A stretch of DNA of 64,000 nucleotides. Source: CAKZLS01 sp963701445. Lineage in GTDB: Bacteria > Pseudomonadota > Alphaproteobacteria > Rhodospirillales > Defluviicoccaceae. Of the stretch, positions 57,326-64,000 are shown in pieces (the stretch's first letter is position 1; each line of letters begins with the position of its first letter). Position numbers and translations under genes: made by a program. The stretch is taken from the NCBI GenBank assembly GCA_963701445.1, contig CAVPAM010000024.1, positions 3,577 through 67,576 of the forward strand, read 5' to 3'. The notes beneath the pieces were generated by a model. The model saw only the letters and a list, made by a program, of their open reading frames with translations, did not search any database and was not told the origin of the DNA.

Positions 57326-59167
57326 CTACCGCGATTCGCCGAGGGCGCGTTCGAGGCTTATCGCGGCGCTGATCAGGGCCAGGTGGGTGAAGGCCTGGGG
57401 GTAGTTGCCGAGTCCCTCGCCGCTTGGGCCCGTCTCCTCGGCATAAAGGCCGAGATGGTTGGCGAAGCCGAGCATCCGTTCGAACATCAGGCGCGCTTCC
57501 TCCAGCCGTTCCCGGTCAAAGCGTCCGGCGTGGGCGAGCGCGTCCACCAGCCAGAAGGTGCAGATGTTGAAGGTGCCCTCTTCGCCGCTCAGCCCGTCGA
57601 CGGTTTTCGCCACGTTGTAGCGGTAGACGAGGCTGTTGGAGACCAGCCCGCCCTTTTCCGGAGGCCGCAGGATCGCGTCGAGGAAGCGGAGCGTGCGCGG
57701 ATCGGCCGGGGAAAGGAGGAAGGTGAGGATCAGCATCAGGTTCGACGCGTCCAGGGTATCGCCGCCATAATGCTGGACGAAGGCGCCGAGTTCCTCGTTC
57801 CACCCCTTGTCCATGATTTCCAGGTAGATCGTGTCCCGCACGCTGGTCCAGCGGGTGACATCGGCCGGAAACGATCGTTTCTCGGCAATTCTCAAGGCCC
57901 GGTCGATCGCCACCCAGCACATCAGCTTGGAATAGACGAATTCCTGCTGTCCGCCCCGAACCTCCCAGATCCCCTCGTCCTTGCGCCGCCAGTTGTCGCA
58001 GACCCAATCGGCCAGGCGGCTCATGGTCAGCCATGCGTCGTGGCCGATGGGGTGCGCGTGCTTGTTGAACAGATACATGGAGTCCAGCAACTCGCCGTAG
58101 ATGTCCAACTGGAGCTGGTTGTAGGCGCCGTTGCCGATGCGCACGGGCCGGGATCCCATGTACCCGTCGAGATGATCGAGGATCTCCTCCGTGAGATCCT
58201 TGCGGCCGTCGATGCCGTACATGATCTGCAACGATCCGTCGGGGTTCGGTTCGGCGCACACGCCCTGGATGAACTTGGCGAAGGCATCGGCTTCCTTGGT
58301 GAAACCCAGCCGGAGCAGGGCGAACACGGTGAATGCGGAATCCCGGAGCCAGGTATATCGATAATCCCAGTTGCGCTCTCCGCCGATGCCCTCGGGCAGA
58401 CTGCAGGTGGGCGCGGCGACGATGGCGCCGGTGGGCTCGTAGGTGAGCAGCTTGAGGGCCAGCGCCGAGCGGTCGACCATTTCCCGCCAGCGGCCCCGGT
58501 ACGTGCTCTGCGACAACCAGTCGCGCCAATAAGCCACCGTCTCGCGGAACGCCGCCTCGGCCTCGGCCTCCGACAACGATAGACCACACGACTCGGTCTC
58601 CGACAGTTCGCGGAGGACGAACGTCGCGGTCTCGCCCTCGTCGAGGGAAAAATCGGCGACGGCGCCATTGTTCTCGACGGTGAGCGGGACCGACGTGGAA
58701 AGACCCAGATGCGCGTGGGCGGAGTGAAATTCGGCGCCCCCGTCGACCAGGGCGGTCTCATGGCCGTCGCGGGCGTAATTGAACGCCGGCCGGCATTCCA
58801 TGTGAACGTTCATCCGGCCGCGGACGGCGGTGATCCGGCGGATGACCTGGCGGCGGGAGGTGGCGAAATCGGAGTCGCTTCCCACCGGCATGAAATCGAT
58901 GAGCTCCGCCGCCGCGCCCTCCTGGAGAAAGCGGGTGACCAGAACATTCGTATCGGGCCAGTAGAACTGCTTGCAGTTGCTCGCGTCCTCGTCGGTCGGT
59001 CGGACCTGAAAGAAGCCGCCCTTGGCGTCGTCCAGGATCGCCGCGAACACGCTGGGCGAGTCGAACCGGGGCATGCACAGCCAGTCGATGGAGCCCTTGA
59101 TGCTGACCAGGGCGGCGCTTCGCATGTCGCCGATGATTCCGTAGTCGCTGATGGATTGATAGGTCAT
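57326..59167 (-). CDS. glycoside hydrolase family 15 glucoamylase-type protein
   Basis: A 613-residue GH15 protein. The N-terminal beta domain starts YGIIGDMRSAALVSIKGSIDWLCMPRFDSP. The (alpha/alpha)6 barrel has the conserved NWDYRYTWLRDSAFTV carrying a substrate-binding region, and the later EEGTFNICTFWLVDALA carries the conserved acid-region Glu. It may hydrolyse trehalose or short alpha-glucans from the non-reducing end. No secretion signal is seen, so it is likely cytoplasmic. It stands alone between tRNA-Glu and cydB. Confidence 0.9.
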   Translation of the reverse strand: MTYQSISDYGIIGDMRSAALVSIKGSIDWLCMPRFDSPSVFAAILDDAKGGFFQVRPTDEDASNCKQFYWPDTNVLVTRFLQEGAAAELIDFMPVGSDSDFATSRRQVIRRITAVRGRMNVHMECRPAFNYARDGHETALVDGGAEFHSAHAHLGLSTSVPLTVENNGAVADFSLDEGETATFVLRELSETESCGLSLSEAEAEAAFRETVAYWRDWLSQSTYRGRWREMVDRSALALKLLTYEPTGAIVAAPTCSLPEGIGGERNWDYRYTWLRDSAFTVFALLRLGFTKEADAFAKFIQGVCAEPNPDGSLQIMYGIDGRKDLTEEILDHLDGYMGSRPVRIGNGAYNQLQLDIYGELLDSMYLFNKHAHPIGHDAWLTMSRLADWVCDNWRRKDEGIWEVRGGQQEFVYSKLMCWVAIDRALRIAEKRSFPADVTRWTSVRDTIYLEIMDKGWNEELGAFVQHYGGDTLDASNLMLILTFLLSPADPRTLRFLDAILRPPEKGGLVSNSLVYRYNVAKTVDGLSGEEGTFNICTFWLVDALAHAGRFDRERLEEARLMFERMLGFANHLGLYAEETGPSGEGLGNYPQAFTHLALISAAISLERALGESR

Positions 59168-59219
59168 CCCCGTCTCTCCCGATCATGCCATGACGGCGGC
59201 CGCGCTGCCGTGAAGCTAA

Positions 59220-60224
59220 TTACTCATACTCGGCCTGCTCACTCACCTTGCCGCGGAAGATCCAGTAAACAACGGCGGTGTAGATCAGCACGACGGGGAA
59301 GACGACGAGGCCGGCCCCGTAGAACATGAAACTGAGCGACTGCGGCGGCGCGGCGGCGTCCTGGATGGTCACCGAGAAGGGAATCATGTAGGGCCAGAAA
59401 CTCCCGGCCAGCGTCAAGAACGAGGTCGCGAAGATGATCGCGGTCATGACAAACGGCAGATGATCCGAACGCCGCCTTCGGCAGCCAACGAACAATCCGA
59501 TGGTTGCCAAGGCCCCGATGGCGGGAAACACGATCAGCCAGGGGCTCTCCGACCAGCGGTTCATGACGCGAAGATCGGCGTCGAGCGCAAAGACGAACGC
59601 GAGAACCAGAAACACCAACACGCCGAGCAACAGCCAGCCCACCCTCACATAGGCCCAGTCCTGAAGCGGCCCCGTGGTCTTGAGAACGAGCCAGGACGCA
59701 CCGAGCAGGGCGTAACCGATCACCAGCCCGACGCCGCACAGGATCGAGAAGCCATTCACCCATTCGAAGGAACCGCCGGCGTACTGTCCGTCGACCACCG
59801 GCAACTCCTGGACCATGGTGCCGACGGCCGCGCCCTGGACGAACGCCGCGATCATCGAGCCCAGGAAGAACCCCCAGTCCCACAGCCATCGCCGCTTTTC
59901 GGTACGGTAGCGGAACTCGAACGCGACCCCGCGGAATATCAACGCGAATAGCAGCAGAGCCACCGGCAGGTAGAAGGCCGGAAGAAAGATCGCATAGATC
60001 ATCGGAAAGGCGCCGAATAGGCTGGCGCCAACGAGGATCAACCAGGTTTCGTTGCCGTCCCATACCGGAGCGATGGCCGACATCATGGTCCCCCGAAAGG
60101 ACTCGTTTTCCGTGGTGCCGAACAGGATGCCGACGCCGAGATCGAAACCGTCGAGGATGACGTAGACCAGGATCGAAAAGGCAATCAGCCCGGCCCAGTA
60201 GATTTGCATCCAAGTTGCGTCCAT
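59220..60224 (-). CDS. cydB: cytochrome bd-type quinol oxidase subunit II
   Basis: A 334-residue subunit with about nine helices. MQIYWAGLIAFSILVYVILDGFDLGVGIL and APVWDGNETWLILVGASLFGAFP are the family signatures. It partners CydA. The ATG at 60224 follows the cydA stop by four bases. Confidence 0.95.
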   Translation of the reverse strand: MDATWMQIYWAGLIAFSILVYVILDGFDLGVGILFGTTENESFRGTMMSAIAPVWDGNETWLILVGASLFGAFPMIYAIFLPAFYLPVALLLFALIFRGVAFEFRYRTEKRRWLWDWGFFLGSMIAAFVQGAAVGTMVQELPVVDGQYAGGSFEWVNGFSILCGVGLVIGYALLGASWLVLKTTGPLQDWAYVRVGWLLLGVLVFLVLAFVFALDADLRVMNRWSESPWLIVFPAIGALATIGLFVGCRRRRSDHLPFVMTAIIFATSFLTLAGSFWPYMIPFSVTIQDAAAPPQSLSFMFYGAGLVVFPVVLIYTAVVYWIFRGKVSEQAEYE

Positions 60225-60228
60225 CGGA

Positions 60229-61638
60229 TTACTCCCCTGCCCGTGGCACGGCGCCCGTGGCGGTTTTCGCCGATCCCGCGGCCGCCATCGGCCGCTTTCC
60301 TGTCGCCCGAGTGATTTCGGGCTCCGGTCCGGTCGGCCCGTCGCGCAGCAGCCGATAGAGATAAACGAAGCCGAACGAATAGATGATCGTGTAGACGACC
60401 ACATAGCCGGTGAGCGAGATCAACACGTCGCTGGTGGTCAAAGACGGCGTGTGAGCGTCGGCCGTCCTGAGCAAGCCGTATACCACCCACGGCTGGCGGC
60501 CCACCTCGGCCGTGTACCATCCGGCAATGACGGCAACGAAGCCGGACGGGAACGACAGAAACGTACACCACAGGAACCAGCGCGCCCTTTCGAGCCAGCC
60601 AATCAGCCGCAAAAGACAGCCGAACCAGCCGATGCCCAGCATGACTAGCCCCATGCCCACCATGATGCGGAACCCGAAGAAGGGAACCGCGAGCGGCGGC
60701 CGCTCGTCTTTCGGGATCGTCAGAATTCCCGGCTCTTCCGAGGTGAAGTTGCCGTCGTCGAAGAAGCTTCCCCATTTGGGAATGGAGACTTCAAAGAGAT
60801 TGCGCTCGTTTTCTTCGTCGGGCCAGGCAAACAGGATCAGCCGGGCCGGCTGCTGGGTCTCCCACCGCCCTTCGATGGCGGTAAACTTGGACGGCTGGTA
60901 CTTCTGTGTGTACTTGCCGTTGAGGTGCCCAAGACCAAGCTGAAACGGAATAAGCACGGCGGCCAATGCCAGGCCCCAATGCAGCATGACGCGGCCTTCG
61001 CTCAGATGGACCCTACGCAGGAGATACCACGCACCGGTGGCGCAGACGCACATGGCCGTGGTCAGGTACGCCGCGAACAGCATGTGCAGCCAGCGGATGT
61101 GGAAGATGGGTCCCCAAATGATCTCCAGCCAGTCGGTCGGGATGATCTTGCCGTCGACAATCGCGTGGCCCACCGGCACCTGCATCCAGCTGTTGTTGGC
61201 GAGGATCCAGAACGACGACGCCGTCGTGCCGAGCGCGACCATGCAGCAGGAGAGAAGATAGAACCAGGGCGGCACCCGGCTGCGCCCGAACATGACGATG
61301 CCGAAGAACGTGGCTTCCAGGAGGAACGCCGTAAACGCCTCGTAGCCGAGCAGCGGGCCCTGGATGGAGCCGGTGCGCTCGGCGAGCACGCTCCAGTTGG
61401 TGCCGAACTGAAACGCCATGACGATGCCGGAGACCACACCCATCCCGAACGAGACCGCGAAGACTTTCAGCCAGAAATCGAAAATCCGACGATAGATCGG
61501 ATTTTTGGTGGCCATCGACATGCCTTCGATGGTCGCGAGCCAGGCGGCCAAACCGATGGTAAACGACGGAAATATGATGTGGAACGTGATGACGAACGCA
61601 AACTGTATCCGCGATAAAAGTACGGGATCCAGATCCAT
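60229..61638 (-). CDS. cydA: cytochrome bd-type quinol oxidase subunit I
   Basis: A 469-residue catalytic subunit that oxidises quinol and reduces oxygen. His20 in VITFHIIFPSF is a heme ligand, and the conserved GYEAFTAFLLEATFFGIVMFG region lies nearby. The Q-loop region GLGHLNGKYTQKYQPSKFTAIEG is of the short (CIO-like) type, which often has lower cyanide sensitivity. With CydB it gives a terminal oxidase for low or stressed oxygen. No cydX or cydDC is adjacent. Confidence 0.95.
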   Translation of the reverse strand: MDLDPVLLSRIQFAFVITFHIIFPSFTIGLAAWLATIEGMSMATKNPIYRRIFDFWLKVFAVSFGMGVVSGIVMAFQFGTNWSVLAERTGSIQGPLLGYEAFTAFLLEATFFGIVMFGRSRVPPWFYLLSCCMVALGTTASSFWILANNSWMQVPVGHAIVDGKIIPTDWLEIIWGPIFHIRWLHMLFAAYLTTAMCVCATGAWYLLRRVHLSEGRVMLHWGLALAAVLIPFQLGLGHLNGKYTQKYQPSKFTAIEGRWETQQPARLILFAWPDEENERNLFEVSIPKWGSFFDDGNFTSEEPGILTIPKDERPPLAVPFFGFRIMVGMGLVMLGIGWFGCLLRLIGWLERARWFLWCTFLSFPSGFVAVIAGWYTAEVGRQPWVVYGLLRTADAHTPSLTTSDVLISLTGYVVVYTIIYSFGFVYLYRLLRDGPTGPEPEITRATGKRPMAAAGSAKTATGAVPRAGE

Positions 61639-61732
61639 TGACCGTCCTCCCCTTGCTTAACGAGTTCGCGGCGAATAGCCGCCCGGCCCATTGACGCCGG
61701 TGATTGAACTCGAACCCCTTAGAGCGGAAACC

Positions 61733-62653
61733 TCATTGCGTCAGCACGATCATGTGTCCGTCGGGGTCGCGGATGGTGGCGGCCCGGCCCCCGCCGCCGA
61801 GCGATACGATACCAGGAGAAACAAAGAACGCACCCGTTTCCTTCAAGCGCCCGACAAGACCGTCAAGGTCATCGGCCCGGTGGACCTGACGGGTGGACGA
61901 GATGTCCTTCGCCTCAATGCCGAAGTCCGGGGCGCGGCCTGGTAGCGTCCGGTAGTGAAGCAGTTCCACGTGCGGTGTCGGCACACTGGCGGGCGCGAGC
62001 CCGACGACATCCACCACGCAGCCTTTGAGTCCATCCAGTCGATCTTGTTCGATGCCCGTGTTCAAGGAGCGCCCCGCCACTTGGAAGCCGAGAAGACCGG
62101 TGTAGAAGGCGATTGCGCGCTCCACGTCACCAACCGCGATGGCCGTGTGATCGTAGCCAAGTGGCCTTGATCCCCTGACGCCGCGCCAAACGGGGGCCCC
62201 CACCCCCGGAGGGAGGGATAACAGCTCAAGCGGATGGCCATCCGGATCGCGGAATTTGAATGCGGTGACGCCGCCGGTGTTCGCCGGGAGGCGCTGGGGC
62301 CCGCCGTCGGAAATGGGACTGGCCGACAGGCGCTCCAGCCCGGCGAGGGCACCCGCGATATCCTCGACGATGAGCGCGATGTGCTGGAACCATGGATCGT
62401 TGGAAGCGCGAACGTCCGGATAGGGCCGGCCGGGCGGATCGAAGGACACCAATTCAATCGCCTGCGCGCCCAGATGCATGCGGAGACAGCGAACGTTGCC
62501 GATCATCGGCAAACCCATCAGCCGCGCCCACGCCGGATCGTCAATGACTGTCTCGTCGCCGCGCTCGAAACCGAGGCCGTCGCGGTAGAACGTCTCCGCT
62601 CGCCGCAAATCGGTGACGGTCGTACTGACCCGCAGGAGCTCGGCCACATGCAT
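61733..62653 (-). CDS. two-domain VOC (glyoxalase/dioxygenase-like) protein
   Basis: A 306-residue protein with two tandem vicinal-oxygen-chelate modules. The first begins LLRVSTTVTDLRRAETFYRDGLGFE and contains FKFRDPDGHPLELLSLPPG. The second begins YDHTAIAVGDVERAIAFYTGLLGF and ends ATIRDPDGHMIVLTQ. The metal-ligand pattern suggests a glyoxalase, dioxygenase or resistance-type enzyme; the substrate is unknown. It is 12 bases after the SMP-30 gene on the same strand. Confidence 0.85.
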   Translation of the reverse strand: MHVAELLRVSTTVTDLRRAETFYRDGLGFERGDETVIDDPAWARLMGLPMIGNVRCLRMHLGAQAIELVSFDPPGRPYPDVRASNDPWFQHIALIVEDIAGALAGLERLSASPISDGGPQRLPANTGGVTAFKFRDPDGHPLELLSLPPGVGAPVWRGVRGSRPLGYDHTAIAVGDVERAIAFYTGLLGFQVAGRSLNTGIEQDRLDGLKGCVVDVVGLAPASVPTPHVELLHYRTLPGRAPDFGIEAKDISSTRQVHRADDLDGLVGRLKETGAFFVSPGIVSLGGGGRAATIRDPDGHMIVLTQ

Positions 62654-62665
62654 TCGGTCGCCTCC

Positions 62666-63571
62666 CTACGGCCTCTGGGCGCCCCGCTGGTTGGTATAGA
62701 TGGCGTAGAGCGTATGGGAGGCGCAAATGAAGAGCCGGCTCCGGTGGCGTCCGCCAAAGGTGAGGTTGCCCACTTGCGAGGGGACCTTGATCTTGCCCAG
62801 CAGCGCCGCCGAGGGATCGACGCAGTGGACGCCGTCGCCCGCGCTGGTCCATATGTTGCCTTCCTCGTCGCAGCGGAACCCGTCGGCGTTACTGGGTATG
62901 GATTTGTAGAAAAACCGGCTGTTGCGGATCGTCTTTCCGTCACCATCGACATCGAAGACCCGAATATGCTCGACCGGTTCGTCCGAGGGCTGTGTTCCCG
63001 TGTCGGAAATGTAAAGGCGCCGCTCGTCCGGCGAGAAGCACAATCCGTTGGGTCCGTCGAAATCGTCGGCGACGACAGCAAGCGTGCCATCGTCGGGATC
63101 CAAACGATAGACCCGGGGCGGGACCTCCGATTGCTGTTTGCCGCCCTCATAGTCGGTGTGAATTCCGTAGGGCGGGTCGGAAAACCAGATGGTGCCGTCG
63201 GATTTCACCACGACGTCGTTTGGCGAGTTCAGCCGCTTGCCCTCGAACCGGTCGGCCAGGACCGTTACCTCGCCATCCAACTCCGTGCGCAGGACGCAAC
63301 GGCCGTGGTGCGAACAGGTGATAAGCCGACCCTCGCGGTCGCGGGTCTGTCCGTTGGGAAAGCCGGCCGGTTGACGGAACACCTCGATACCGCCGGCCTC
63401 CGACCAGCGCATGATGCGATCGTTGGGAATGTCGCTGAACAGCAGACACCGCATGTCGGCGAACCACACGGGACCCTCGAGCCAGCGGAAACCATCGGCG
63501 AGCTTTTCCAAGGGCGCATTGAAAAGGACGAAGCCTTTGAAGCGCTTGTCGACGATCTCGATCTCGTTCAT
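62666..63571 (-). CDS. SMP-30/gluconolactonase family protein
   Basis: A 301-residue beta-propeller. It carries LEGPVWFADMRCLLFSDIPND, NSPNDVVVKSDGTIWFSDPPYGI, NGLCFSPDERRLYISDTGT and DGFRCDEEGNIWTSAGDGVHC, the repeated strands of the SMP-30 fold with its calcium-binding acidic loop. It likely hydrolyses a sugar lactone. It sits between the VOC and cupin genes, together suggesting a small-molecule degradation operon. Confidence 0.9.
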   Translation of the reverse strand: MNEIEIVDKRFKGFVLFNAPLEKLADGFRWLEGPVWFADMRCLLFSDIPNDRIMRWSEAGGIEVFRQPAGFPNGQTRDREGRLITCSHHGRCVLRTELDGEVTVLADRFEGKRLNSPNDVVVKSDGTIWFSDPPYGIHTDYEGGKQQSEVPPRVYRLDPDDGTLAVVADDFDGPNGLCFSPDERRLYISDTGTQPSDEPVEHIRVFDVDGDGKTIRNSRFFYKSIPSNADGFRCDEEGNIWTSAGDGVHCVDPSAALLGKIKVPSQVGNLTFGGRHRSRLFICASHTLYAIYTNQRGAQRP

Positions 63572-63596
63572 GACCCGTGCCTATCTCGACCGTGGT

Positions 63597-64000
63597 CTAC
63601 TTGAAGACACCAGGTTTGGCGGCGACGAAGGAGTTATCGTTCAGTTGCACGAGCATGAGCATGCACGGCGCATCGCCGACAACCCCCGAAAGGTGGCCTT
63701 TGCGGCCGCTGGCGTCCGCCTTGGAATTCTGGTCGCATCCGAGAGAGACCTCCCCGGGGTTCATTTCCACGCGCACGCCGTCCGTGGTCTCCACGTACCA
63801 TGAGCCGGACAAAGGCACGATCCATTGCGGCTTTGGGTTCTCGTGCCAGTCAGCGACCCAACCGGCCGGCAGAAGCACATACGCAACCGTTGCGTTCGCC
63901 GTCAGCAGCCAGTTGTTCCACTGTGGCGTAACGCCGTCCGAAATGGCGCTCAATTCAAAGCCCGAGAGGTCGCAGAGCGTCTGATGGGTCGTTCCATCAT
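63597..64000 (-). CDS. cupin-fold protein, 5' part beyond the window
   Basis: At least 134 residues are open to the window edge, reading ...TLCDLSGFELSAISDG, then VTPQWNNWLLTANATVAYVL. The cupin barrel shows WHENPKPQWIVPLSGSWYV and the second motif MNPGEVSLGCDQNSKADASG. Single-domain cupins often bind metal. The start lies beyond 64,000; a TTG near 63953 is a false start because the frame continues in coding style before it. It is followed by the SMP-30 gene. Confidence 0.8.
   Translation of the reverse strand, partial: DGTTHQTLCDLSGFELSAISDGVTPQWNNWLLTANATVAYVLLPAGWVADWHENPKPQWIVPLSGSWYVETTDGVRVEMNPGEVSLGCDQNSKADASGRKGHLSGVVGDAPCMLMLVQLNDNSFVAAKPGVFK

Overview
The window is two unlike pieces of DNA joined at about position 3,150-3,210. 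The first ~3.15 kb is AT-richer: a hand count of one 60-base line near 600 gave 45% GC, against 70% for a line near 4,260. It carries a beta-propeller reading frame broken by many small indels, a tRNA-Pro(GGG) with its terminator, a class I methyltransferase and the C-terminal end of a radical-SAM/SPASM-like protein. Nothing in it resembles the rest of the window. The abrupt switch inside a truncated gene suggests an assembly chimera, with a recent insertion as the less likely alternative. The remaining ~61 kb reads as one alphaproteobacterial chromosome, most likely Rhodospirillales-like: F1 genes atpHAGDC without F0 genes, DUF484-xerC, glnE-bcp, hisZ-purA, an RpoH with an RpoH box, and mdh-sucCD-odhAB-lpd plus sdhCDAB.

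Layout of the main part. 3.5-10.8 kb: tldD, gshA (one frameshift), rsmE, ubiA, a degenerate EAL-domain protein and prfB with its programmed +1 frameshift. 10.8-19 kb: fliL, a ferritin-like protein, bcp, glnE (one frameshift) and a giant AsmA/YhdP-like protein. 19-28.3 kb: F1 ATP synthase operon, priA, DUF484 and xerC. 28.3-38.6 kb: an MFS transporter, a small membrane protein and the 2-oxoglutarate dehydrogenase / succinyl-CoA synthetase / malate dehydrogenase block. 38.8-44.5 kb: zapE, a fatty-acid-hydroxylase-type membrane enzyme behind a G12 tract, then sdhBADC. 44.5-45.6 kb: a gene-free kilobase with an AT-rich patch holding DnaA-box-like words and, further on, a long hairpin. 45.6-57 kb: rpmG, a Crp/Fnr regulator, purU, a gamma-glutamyltransferase homologue, an exported protein, hisZ, purA, rpoH, rluD, a DUF6476-like protein, a JAMM protease, a GalT-like protein and tRNA-Glu(CTC). 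57-64 kb: a GH15 glucoamylase-type enzyme, a bd-type quinol oxidase, and a VOC / SMP-30 / cupin set that runs off the window.

Functionally this is a respiratory core: a nearly complete second half of the TCA cycle feeding succinate dehydrogenase, a bd-type quinol oxidase and ATP synthase. Around it are glutathione synthesis, ubiquinone prenylation, nitrogen signalling (GlnE) and heat-shock control (RpoH). I saw no insertion sequence, phage, CRISPR array or defence system. The items most worth a second look are the chimeric junction, the oriC-like and structured DNA between sdhC and rpmG, the G12 tract, the degenerate EAL protein, and the two single-base frameshifts in otherwise intact housekeeping genes.
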